DNA of 64,000 nt from VXYL01 sp965116935 (GTDB lineage: Bacteria; Pseudomonadota; Gammaproteobacteria; Pseudomonadales; Azotimanducaceae). This document shows, piece by piece, positions 9,446-16,702 of this stretch (its first letter is position 1; every line of letters starts with the position of its first letter). A program made the translations under genes and the position numbers. The stretch lies in the NCBI GenBank assembly GCA_965116935.1, contig OZ220737.1:3162001-3226000 (forward strand), read 5' to 3'. The notes under the pieces were generated by a model that was given only the letters and a program-made list of their open reading frames with translations, had not been told where the DNA came from and searched no databases.

Positions 9446-9997
9446 GTGGGTGATGCCGTGCAAGGGCTGACTCTTCCCGAGACTCGTGCCTCGAGGGCCA
9501 TCGACGCAGTTCTCGGGCGCATCGGTCGTGTGGCGAGTTGGCTTTGGGTGGTGTTGCTCGCGGTGATCGTCAGCAACGTGGCCTTACGCTATGTGTTCGG
9601 CGAGGGGCGGATCGAGTTCGAGGAGCTGCAATGGCACCTCAACTCGGTGGCGTTTCTGGTGGCGATTGCCTATGCCTATCAGGTGGATGCGCACATTCGC
9701 ATCGACCTCGTCTCGAGCCACCTGCATCCGCGGGCGCAGGTGTGGATCGAGCTGTACGGGACACTGCTCTTGACCCTGCCGTTCATCGTCGTGGTGCTGG
9801 TCTTTGCCATGCCGTTCGTGGCGCATAGCTGGGCGGTCTCGGAGATATCGCCGTCGCCGGGCGGGCTGCCGCTGCGCTGGTTCCTGAAGGGGGTTCTGCC
9901 GGGAGCGTTCCTGATGCTGCTGCTGGCGACGCTGTCGCGTCTCAGCCGGCTGTGGGCGTACCTTGCGGCGCCGCGTGGCGAGGTGGGTGGGGCATGA
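9446..9997 (+). CDS. TRAP transporter small permease (DctQ family)
   Basis: 183 aa, GTG start at 9446 (a second GTG at 9458 is possible). Four hydrophobic segments at roughly residues 28-50, 65-85, 100-128 and 145-170, the usual DctQ topology. The motif RYVFGEGRIEFEELQWHLN includes the conserved E-E-L-Q/W of the family. The last bases overlap the start of the large permease gene (ATGA at 9994-9997), so the two are translationally coupled. It is the second gene of the dctP-dctQ-dctM operon. Confidence 0.9.
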   Translation: MGDAVQGLTLPETRASRAIDAVLGRIGRVASWLWVVLLAVIVSNVALRYVFGEGRIEFEELQWHLNSVAFLVAIAYAYQVDAHIRIDLVSSHLHPRAQVWIELYGTLLLTLPFIVVVLVFAMPFVAHSWAVSEISPSPGGLPLRWFLKGVLPGAFLMLLLATLSRLSRLWAYLAAPRGEVGGA

Positions 9998-11349
9998 GCG
10001 GCGCCGAAGCCTTGGCGCTGACGATGATCGCCGCGTTCATCGTGCTGGTCTTCACCGGCTTTCCCATCGCCTGGATTCTCGGCGGCCTCGCGGCGGTCTT
10101 CACGGCGCTCGCCATCGTCCTCGAGGTGGATTTCGCCATCCCCATGAACATCGACTGGTTCTACACGTCGATGACGGTGGATCGCATTTGGGATGTGATG
10201 GAGAACTGGGTGATGGTGGCCCTGCCCATGTTCATCTTCATGGGCATCCTGCTCGATCGCTCGGGCATCGCCCGGAGTCTCCTCAGCGGGTTTGCGCGGC
10301 TGTTGGGCCCGGTGCGGGGCGGCCTTGCCATCACGGTGACCATCATCGGCGTGCTGCTAGCGGCTTCCACCGGCATCATCGGCGCATCGGTGGTGCTCCT
10401 GGGCCTGCTCGGTCTGCCGGCCATGCTGGAGAACGGCTACGACCGGCGGCTGGCGTCGGGAACGGTGTGCGCCGTCGGCACCCTCGGCATCCTTATCCCG
10501 CCGAGCATCATGCTGGTGGTGATGGCAGACCGCATGGCCATGAGCGTGGGCGATCTCTTTCTCGGGGCGCTGTTCCCGGGCGTCGTGCTGGGCGGGCTTT
10601 ACATCGTGTACCTGCTTGGAGTGGGGCTCGTGAAGCCAGCCCACGCCCCGGCGACGCCGCGCGAACCCATCGACCTCGCTGCGGTGTGGGAGCTGGTGAA
10701 GGCCATCGTTCCCGCGGCCTTCCTCATCCTCGCCGTGCTCGGCAGCATCTTCTTCGGCCTCGCGACGCCGACGGAAGCGGCCGGGGTGGGTGCTGCGGGA
10801 GCATTGGCGCTCGCGGCGTTGAAAGGCGTGCTGACGCGCAAGGTGCTCACCGAAGTAGTGGAGGAGACCACCCGCACCACCGCCTTCATCTTCGGCGCCA
10901 TTATTGGCGCCGTGTGCTTCACGCTGGTGCTGCGCGGCCTCGGCGGCGACGAACTGATCGAGCGGACGCTCCTGGGCCTGCCGTTCGGCCCCACCGGCAT
11001 CGTCATCTGCATCCTGATCGCCACCTTCCTGCTCGGCTTCTTCCTGGACTGGCTGGAACTCACGCTCATCATCCTGCCGCTCGTCGCGCCTGTGGTGGCG
11101 AGCCTGCAGTTCGATCCGGTGTGGTTCACGGTGATGTTCGCCGTGTGCCTGCAAACGAGCTTCCTCACGCCACCGGTTGGCGGGGCGCTCTTCTACCTGC
11201 GCGGGATTGCGCCGCCGGGGGTGGACCTGCCGGTCATCTACCGCGGCGTGGCACCATTCATCATCATCCAGCTCGTGGGCCTCGTGGTGATTTTCCAGTG
11301 GGAGGCGCTCGCGACCTGGCTGCCGGCGCAGGCGTATGGGATCCGTTGA
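9994..11349 (+). CDS. TRAP transporter large permease (DctM family)
   Basis: 451 aa, ATG at 9994 inside the ATGA overlap with the small permease stop; an earlier in-frame start at 9952 would read through coding sequence and is less likely. Strongly hydrophobic with about a dozen membrane segments. Family signatures include FTGFPIAWILGGLA near the N-terminus, MENWVMVALPMFIFMG, STGIIGASVVLLG, and GILIPPSIMLVVMAD. It forms the sodium-driven channel for the DctP-bound solute in the inner membrane. The operon ends here; the next gene is convergent. Confidence 0.93.
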   Translation: MSGAEALALTMIAAFIVLVFTGFPIAWILGGLAAVFTALAIVLEVDFAIPMNIDWFYTSMTVDRIWDVMENWVMVALPMFIFMGILLDRSGIARSLLSGFARLLGPVRGGLAITVTIIGVLLAASTGIIGASVVLLGLLGLPAMLENGYDRRLASGTVCAVGTLGILIPPSIMLVVMADRMAMSVGDLFLGALFPGVVLGGLYIVYLLGVGLVKPAHAPATPREPIDLAAVWELVKAIVPAAFLILAVLGSIFFGLATPTEAAGVGAAGALALAALKGVLTRKVLTEVVEETTRTTAFIFGAIIGAVCFTLVLRGLGGDELIERTLLGLPFGPTGIVICILIATFLLGFFLDWLELTLIILPLVAPVVASLQFDPVWFTVMFAVCLQTSFLTPPVGGALFYLRGIAPPGVDLPVIYRGVAPFIIIQLVGLVVIFQWEALATWLPAQAYGIR

Positions 11350-11372
11350 GGGCTGGGTCCGGGCGGCTGCCT

Positions 11373-12530
11373 TCAGACGATTTCCCCTGCGTGCAGCAAC
11401 TCTAGGAATGACGGATACGGCATGATTTCGATGCCGTCCACGCGGCGGCGATCCCGCTCTGCGGTGACGACGATGGCTTGGCGGGGAGAGTGCTCCTCGA
11501 CGAAGGCGCGCATCGGGCGGAGGTCCTGGCTGCGGACCCGGCTTTTCGCTTCAACGGCCACTTCGCCGCGGTTCAGCACGAAGTCCACCTCAAGACCGCT
11601 CTTGGTGCGCCAGAACTCGATGGGGTAGTCCTTTTCCTGATAGCTGCGGGCGGCGATGATTTCGAGCGCGAGGAAGTGCTCGAATGCCTTGCCAAAGGCC
11701 GCGCCGGAAGGATCTTGAAGCCACGCGCCCTGCACGAAGGCGGCAACACCCACGTCGAAGAGGTAGAACCGCGGTGTGGCGGAAATGGTCTGGCGACCCT
11801 CGCGGCGGCTGAACGGATAGACAAGGTAGCCGACCAAAGTGTCGCGCAGTATCTCGAAGTAGGTACGCACGGTTTTCGCGTCGACGCCGCAGTCGCGGGC
11901 GATGGCGGCATAGTTCAACAGTTCGCCGTGGCAGAAACGAAGCGCCTCGAAGAATCTCGCGAAGGCATCGGCGCTGCGGACCAGGGCTTCGTTGAACACC
12001 TCCTGCATCAGGTAGTCGCGCACGTAGGCCGCGAGCGAACGCCGGTGGCCGGTCGCAGATGCCTGGGAGTGGATGCCGGGCAGGAGGCCCCGGTTCAGCG
12101 TCTGCAGCAGATCGAAATCCGGCACTTCCGACCACGTTAGCGGGAACATCTCGAACCGCCACGCCCTGCCGCCGAGCAGGTTGACCCCCTCGCGGCGAAG
12201 CTTGCGTGCGCTCGAGCCGCACAGGATGAACGACAGTCGCCGGCTTTCGATCAGGCGGTGCACTTCGTCGAGCAGGCCGGGAGCCTTCTGCACCTCGTCG
12301 ATGACGATTGGGCGCGCGAGCACTTCTGGTGGGAGAGTATCGAGGCGTTCTCCGAGGCGCGATGGACGCGCCTGCAATCCGAGCGCAGTGTCGAAGTCGA
12401 GCATGTCGATATGATGGCTTTCGGGAAAGCGCTCGCGCAGCCAGGTGGACTTGCCTGTCTGGCGTGCGCCCCAGAGGAATGCGGACTGGCCGGGAGGCAG
12501 GTCGATGGCAAGCGTCCGTCGGTAACTCAT
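11373..12530 (-). CDS. AAA ATPase with DUF4143 domain
   Basis: 385 aa from ATG at 12530. The N-terminal ATPase has Walker A GARQTGKST (about residues 19-27), Walker B IVIDEVQKAP (about 70-79) and sensor LCGSSARKLRR. The C-terminal half matches DUF4143: LNYAAIARDCGVDAKTVRTY (winged-helix-like), FYLFDVGV and a nuclease-like fold segment TKSGLEVDFVLNRGEVAVEAKS. Proteins of this family are widespread, often in mobile regions, and their role is not settled. It is transcribed divergently from the MFS gene; the intervening 96 bases carry a spaced direct repeat beginning at the base next to this start codon, suggesting autoregulation. Confidence 0.88.
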   Translation of the reverse strand: MSYRRTLAIDLPPGQSAFLWGARQTGKSTWLRERFPESHHIDMLDFDTALGLQARPSRLGERLDTLPPEVLARPIVIDEVQKAPGLLDEVHRLIESRRLSFILCGSSARKLRREGVNLLGGRAWRFEMFPLTWSEVPDFDLLQTLNRGLLPGIHSQASATGHRRSLAAYVRDYLMQEVFNEALVRSADAFARFFEALRFCHGELLNYAAIARDCGVDAKTVRTYFEILRDTLVGYLVYPFSRREGRQTISATPRFYLFDVGVAAFVQGAWLQDPSGAAFGKAFEHFLALEIIAARSYQEKDYPIEFWRTKSGLEVDFVLNRGEVAVEAKSRVRSQDLRPMRAFVEEHSPRQAIVVTAERDRRRVDGIEIMPYPSFLELLHAGEIV

Positions 12531-12584
12531 CGGGAATGAGTTCCTGATTGGTTGAACCAATCGGGAATGTACCCCTGATTGGTT
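12531..12584. promoter_or_regulatory. Two 23-bp direct repeats 31 bp apart with internal palindrome (likely operator)
   Basis: Copies at 12531-12553 and 12562-12584 are identical at 19 of 23 positions; the four differences are consecutive. The start-to-start spacing is 31 bp, close to three helical turns. Between and within them, GATTGGTT at 12546-12553 pairs with AACCAATC at 12555-12562 as a perfect 8-bp inverted repeat around a single G, and GATTGGTT recurs at 12577-12584. The first copy abuts the start codon of the leftward ATPase gene and the second is 42 bases before the rightward MFS start. Confidence 0.6.
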
Positions 12585-12626
12585 TGGTTCCGCAATGGCG
12601 CGCCCAAGGGCTGGGGAGGAACGGTG

Positions 12627-14102
12627 ATGGCGGAGGAGTCCCGGGAGCGCGTGCAGATTGGCTGGGTGCTTTGGCACGGCGCCGGGCGGGCCGGGCAATC
12701 CGTGCAGGGGTTTGCGCTCGGGTTCCTGTTTCTCTACTACAACCAGGTGGTGGGGCTGTCCGGGGCGCTGACCGGGCTCGCTCTGGCGGTGGCGTCGGTG
12801 GTGGATGCGATATCCGACCCGACGGTGGGATCGTGGTCGGACGGGTTCAAGTCGCGCCTCGGGCGCCGGCATCCGTTCATGTTTGCCTCGATCCTGCCGG
12901 TGGCGGGGCTGTTCGTGCTGCTCTTCATGCCGCCTGATGGCCTTTCGCAGATGGGCCTGTTCGTTTGGTTCACCGTGACGTTCTCGCTGATGCGCACGGC
13001 GCTGACGCTTTTCAACCTGCCCTATCTGGCGCTTGGCGCGGAGGTGACGCAGGACTACCTGGACCGCACCCGGATGGCCGCCTGGCGGTCGATGATCGGG
13101 CAAGGCTCGGCATTGGTGGTGGCTGCCATCGCCTGGAACTTCGTCTTCCGCAGCACGCCCGAGAACCCGACGCCGCAGTTGGATGCGGGGCCCTACCTGC
13201 CCTTCGCCATCGTCTCGGCATTGGTGATGGCGGCGTTGATGGGGCTGTCGTCTTGGAAGACGATGGACGCCATTCCGCGGCTGCCCACCATGGGCGCGTC
13301 GGGACGGCGATTCCACGTCAAGCACATCTATCGCGATCTCTTCGACGCGCTGCACAGCGTCTCCTTCCGTTCGCTGTTCCTGGGACACCTGGTCTGCAAC
13401 ATCTACTGGGGCACGACGGGGGCGCTGGCGCTGCATCTGAAGACCTTCTTTTGGCAGCTTGAGAGCGTGGCGATCCAATGGTGGCAATACGCCGGCATCG
13501 TCGGCGGCATGGTGGGAGTGCCGTTCACCATGTTCTTCAACCGCATCTTCGACAAGAAGTGGACCGTGATCCTGGGCGTCGTGGTGTGCGTGCTCGGGGC
13601 GACGGGGCCGGTGATCGCGTCGCTCTTTGGCCTGATGCCCACGTCCTACGCGGTGCTGGCGGTGCTGCTGGTGGGGTTCGCCTTCCTCAGCAGCTATGCC
13701 ATCGAGCCGGTGGGAGTGACGGTGGCGTCGATGATGGGCGACATGGCCGACGAGCACGAACTGCGCAAAGGCACGCGGCAGGAAGGCGTCTATTTCGCCG
13801 CCTTCAGCTTTGCCGACAAGTGCACCGGGGCGGTGGGCCCGCTGCTGGCAGGGGGCGCCATCGACATCGTGGGACTGGACCCCGGCTCCAAGCAGGGCGA
13901 GGTGCCGGCGTCGGTGCTGTTCGACTTTGGCCTCGTCTATGCCGTCATCGCCGTCTTCGTGATGGGCGCCATCTGGGTGTTCTGGCCCTACAACCTGAAC
14001 CGCCGCCGTCACACCGAGATCGTTGAACGGCTGCGGGAGCGCCGGGGCAGGGAGCCGGAAGAGCCTGCTGCTGCGGCACGTTCGGGCGGCTCCTCCGGCT
14101 AG
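12627..14102 (+). CDS. MFS transporter, GPH-type cation symporter
   Basis: 491 aa from ATG at 12627, chosen for GGGAGGA seven bases upstream. Twelve predicted membrane segments. The N-terminal half has VVDAISDPTVGSWSDGFKSR and GRRHPFMF, a close match to the glycoside-pentoside-hexuronide (MelB/GPH) signature with the D-x-x-x-D/P and S-D-x-x-x-x-R-x-G-R-R-P motif. Mid-protein there is an LFNLPYLALGAE segment and a late MADEHELRKGTRQEG loop, both typical of GPH symporters. Substrate is probably a sugar or glycoside, not identifiable. The last ~25 residues are Arg/Glu/Ala-rich cytoplasmic tail. Confidence 0.87.
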   Translation: MAEESRERVQIGWVLWHGAGRAGQSVQGFALGFLFLYYNQVVGLSGALTGLALAVASVVDAISDPTVGSWSDGFKSRLGRRHPFMFASILPVAGLFVLLFMPPDGLSQMGLFVWFTVTFSLMRTALTLFNLPYLALGAEVTQDYLDRTRMAAWRSMIGQGSALVVAAIAWNFVFRSTPENPTPQLDAGPYLPFAIVSALVMAALMGLSSWKTMDAIPRLPTMGASGRRFHVKHIYRDLFDALHSVSFRSLFLGHLVCNIYWGTTGALALHLKTFFWQLESVAIQWWQYAGIVGGMVGVPFTMFFNRIFDKKWTVILGVVVCVLGATGPVIASLFGLMPTSYAVLAVLLVGFAFLSSYAIEPVGVTVASMMGDMADEHELRKGTRQEGVYFAAFSFADKCTGAVGPLLAGGAIDIVGLDPGSKQGEVPASVLFDFGLVYAVIAVFVMGAIWVFWPYNLNRRRHTEIVERLRERRGREPEEPAAAARSGGSSG

Positions 14103-14125
14103 TGCCCGAGAGGACGGGCCCGGAG

Positions 14126-14227
14126 AGAAGGCATTCTGCCTTCCCCAAGCGCCGACAGGCGCTTTCCCTTCGCAACCATCCAGTCGGCGCGCCTTAACGG
14201 CACGCCAGGGAAGGCAGAATGCCTTCC
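14126..14227. repeat. Pair of palindromic repeats (third copy at 54400-54418)
   Basis: GGAAGGCAGAATGCCTTCC at 14209-14227 has 8-bp arms around GAA. A nearly identical copy in the other orientation lies at 14126-14144, and an exact third copy at 54400-54418 in the accessory island, where the flanking AGGGAAGG...TTCCCTCC also matches. In the transcript this pair lies just past the MFS stop and before the convergent stop of the next gene, so it may serve as a bidirectional terminator, but the distant copy marks it as a dispersed element. Confidence 0.7.
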
Positions 14228-14238
14228 CTCCGGGTGCT

Positions 14239-14637
14239 CTAAGGGTTTCTGCTGACGCCCACCACTAGTGCGGAGGGGATGTTGGGGCTGGCTGGGTTCA
14301 CGGTGACTCGCTCCTGACGTGGGTTGACCACCAAGTCCATGTCCTGGAGCGGTATCGCGCCGAGCAGCACCTCGTTGCCGAGCGTGAACGCGCCGACGAA
14401 GCAGGAGCGGTTCTCGAAGCGCACCTGAATCGGCCCTACGTAGGGGACGAGCGTGGACTTGCCGTCGGCGGTAGTGACCTCCCGCCGCTCGAGCTCTTCG
14501 AGTTCAAGCTGCAGCGCCACATGCTCGGGAATGCATAGATTGACGGCACCCGTGTCGACCAAGGCTCTTACCGCCATGGGTGCGAGTGCGCGTTGGCGTG
14601 GGTTCGACAGCTCGATTTCGGTGTGGATCAGACCCAT
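14239..14637 (-). CDS. Retropepsin-like aspartic protease (clan AA)
   Basis: 132 aa from ATG at 14637. The key motif is ALVDTGAVNLCIP (residues 25-37), the D-T-G active site of single-domain retropepsin-like proteases, which act as homodimers. The second half has VGAFTLGNEVLLGAIPLQDMDLVV, matching the conserved I/L-L-G-x-x-x-L-x-x-x-D element. Such small soluble clan AA proteins are common in bacteria and their substrates are mostly unknown. No signal peptide is seen. It lies 61 bases downstream of the UnbV-domain gene's stop on the same strand. Confidence 0.8.
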   Translation of the reverse strand: MGLIHTEIELSNPRQRALAPMAVRALVDTGAVNLCIPEHVALQLELEELERREVTTADGKSTLVPYVGPIQVRFENRSCFVGAFTLGNEVLLGAIPLQDMDLVVNPRQERVTVNPASPNIPSALVVGVSRNP

Positions 14638-14698
14638 GCTGCGCCCTTTGATCGTGACATCGCCATCTGCACGGGGATCGTAGCATTCCGAGGCCGGT

Positions 14699-16369
14699 CT
14701 AGTCGCTGAGCACCAGCATCCTGTCGACGGCGACGCCGGCGCGCGAGGTTTCCGAGCCGTCGGGCCAGCGCACGACGATGTCGGCGCGGGTGTCGGCGCC
14801 GAGGCCGAAGTGGACTTCGAGCGGATTGTGGGAGGCGAAGTTGTTGCCGGCGCGCAGTTCGCGCACCTGCGTTCCCGATGTCGTGGTGAGGGTGATCCAG
14901 GCGCCAACGCCGTGGCGGTTGGCGCCGTCGCTTTCGAGCCGGATGCCGAGCCAGTGGTTCTCCTGGGCGGCGTCGAGCTCGTTGCGGTAGTAGATGAGCG
15001 GGTCGTCGTCGTTGTTGGTGAGCACGAGGTCGATGTCGCCGTCGCGTTCCGCGTCGAAGCAGGCGAGGGCGCGGCCCTGGCCTCGGTCCCGCAGGCCCAG
15101 GGCCTGGGCGCGCTCGACGAAGGTGCCGTCGCCCTGGTTGTGGAAGAAGCGGATCTGGTCCTCAAGGAAATTGAAGCCGTTGCCGGGGCTCGTGTCGCCG
15201 CGCCAGCCGTTGACGTTGACGAGATCAAGGTGGCCGTCGTTGTCGAAGTCGGCGAAGCACGACGCCCAGCCCCAGCCGCCGTTGCCGACCCTGGCGGTGT
15301 CGGTCTCGTCGGTGAAGGCGCCGGTGCCGTCGTTGCGGTAGAGGCGGTTGCCGAAGAAATCCGGGTTCTCGTAGATGGACGTGACGAACCAGTCCATGTC
15401 GCCGTCGTTGTCGTAGTCGCCCACCGAAGCGCCCATGCCGGACTGGTCCACGATCACGTCGCGATCCGTGGTGCGGGTGAAGGTGCCGTCGCCGTTGTTG
15501 CGGAAGACTTGGCTGGTGTCGTAGTCCGCGGCCATGAGGAGGTCGGGATCGCCGTCGGCGTCGAGGTCGCTGAAGTTGGCCGTGAACGTGCGGTCGATGC
15601 GGGCCACCTCGCCGTTGTTGTAGTTGAGCGATTCGACTACGAGCTCGGCCGCGATGCCGGACTCGATGCTCGCGCTCTCGAAAATGCCGTCGCCGCCGTT
15701 CCGCCAGACGGTTTCGGTGTCTGTCTGTTCGCGGAAGCCCCAGTGGGCGAGGAAGAGGTCGAGGTCGCCGTCGAGGTCGTAGTCGGCGAAGGTGGCGGAG
15801 ACGGTGTTCGCCGCGGTGAGGACGATGTTGGACTGCACCGTGATGTCGGTGAAGGTGCCGCCGGTGTTCTCCATCAGGTAGTAGCGCTCGCCTTCCACGG
15901 CGCCGACGAAGAGATCAAGATCGCCGTCGCCGTCGATGTCGGCGAAGGCCGGGCCGCTGCCGAGGTGGCTGAGGTCAAGGCCAGCCTCGTCGGCAACGTC
16001 GCGAAAGGTGCCGTTGCCTTGGTTCTCGAACAGGTGGTTCGGTTCCTCGTCGCCGCCGACGACGTAGAGGTCGATGTCGCCGTCGTCGTCGTAGTCCGCT
16101 GCCGCGAGGCCGCTTGAGAATTCGAGCGGAAATGTGCCGGTGGTGGGTCCGGACGTCAATTCCTCATAGCCCCACCCACGGACGAGGCCGGAAACGCTGG
16201 CCTCGACGGCGACGAAGCCGTCCACGTCGTCGTCATCATCGTCATCCGTGGTGCTTGGCGGCGGAGTGGGCGCTGGTGCCGGCGCTGTCGCTGGTGCGCC
16301 GCCACCGCCTCCGCCACCGCAGCCGGCGACCAGCATGGCAAGCGCGATGATGGCGGTCCTGAAGGCCAT
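14699..16369 (-). CDS. FG-GAP/VCBS repeat lipoprotein with ASPIC/UnbV domain
   Basis: 556 aa. A lipoprotein signal peptide with lipobox LVAGC (Cys at about residue 17) is followed by a poly-Gly stretch, a Pro/Ala linker and a run of seven Asp. Then come at least six FG-GAP/VCBS repeats, each with a calcium-binding D-x-D-x-D-G-D loop such as DYDDDGDIDLYV and DIDGDGDLDLFV, forming a beta-propeller. The last ~90 residues match ASPIC/UnbV (GVGAWITL... RELRAGNN... HFGLG... VVRWPDG). The family resembles CRTAC1. It is exported and probably anchored to the outer membrane. Function unknown, perhaps adhesion or carbohydrate binding. Confidence 0.9.
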   Translation of the reverse strand: MAFRTAIIALAMLVAGCGGGGGGGAPATAPAPAPTPPPSTTDDDDDDDVDGFVAVEASVSGLVRGWGYEELTSGPTTGTFPLEFSSGLAAADYDDDGDIDLYVVGGDEEPNHLFENQGNGTFRDVADEAGLDLSHLGSGPAFADIDGDGDLDLFVGAVEGERYYLMENTGGTFTDITVQSNIVLTAANTVSATFADYDLDGDLDLFLAHWGFREQTDTETVWRNGGDGIFESASIESGIAAELVVESLNYNNGEVARIDRTFTANFSDLDADGDPDLLMAADYDTSQVFRNNGDGTFTRTTDRDVIVDQSGMGASVGDYDNDGDMDWFVTSIYENPDFFGNRLYRNDGTGAFTDETDTARVGNGGWGWASCFADFDNDGHLDLVNVNGWRGDTSPGNGFNFLEDQIRFFHNQGDGTFVERAQALGLRDRGQGRALACFDAERDGDIDLVLTNNDDDPLIYYRNELDAAQENHWLGIRLESDGANRHGVGAWITLTTTSGTQVRELRAGNNFASHNPLEVHFGLGADTRADIVVRWPDGSETSRAGVAVDRMLVLSD

Positions 16370-16444
16370 GAAAGCCCTGAGCCGTGATGGAGCGGGCCAT
16401 CATACGGCGAGCCTCTGAGGGGCGGAGATTTGTCGCCGCCCTCC

Positions 16445-16672
16445 TGAAGGTAGCGACCGTCCCCGGATTGCGCGCCTATCGGCGCGTTGGAGGGCGGGAC
16501 GCCCTCCGTCCGAGGCGCGCGAGTCCACCCTCGCCCACGTTGGACCGCGCCGATGGACTCGAGACGGGCCTCGTAGGGGGGCAGGGCTTGTCCCGGCCCG
16601 TGTTGAAGGTAGCGACCGTCCCCGGATTGCGCGCCTGTCGGCGCGTTGGAGGGCGAGACGCCCTCCCTCCGA
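16445..16672. repeat. 69-bp direct repeat, two copies 159 bp apart, containing hairpins
   Basis: Copies at 16445-16513 and 16604-16672 differ at three positions. Each contains the hairpin GGAGGGC-n5-GCCCTCC and a CGCGCC..GGCGCG palindrome. Between them lies a GTAGGGGGGCAGGGCTTGTCCC segment-like motif resembling the repeat at 28619-28694. The pair fills the 333-base gap between the haloperoxidase-like gene's stop and the start of the FG-GAP lipoprotein gene, so it may also act as terminator. Confidence 0.75.
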
Positions 16673-16702
16673 CGTCCGCGAGTCGACCCCGCCCGTCTTG
16701 AA

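Noticed and set aside
12531..14012. N-terminal extension of the DUF4143 ATPase to give 879 aa
   Set aside because: The extension lies antisense to the MFS gene and reads as His/Arg low complexity; the ATPase homology starts at MSYRRTLAIDLP (12530).
14810..16117. 435-codon open frame on the + strand opposite the FG-GAP lipoprotein
   Set aside because: Val/Ala/Glu-rich repeats arise from antisense reading of the D-x-D-G-D loops; the minus-strand protein has clear domains.
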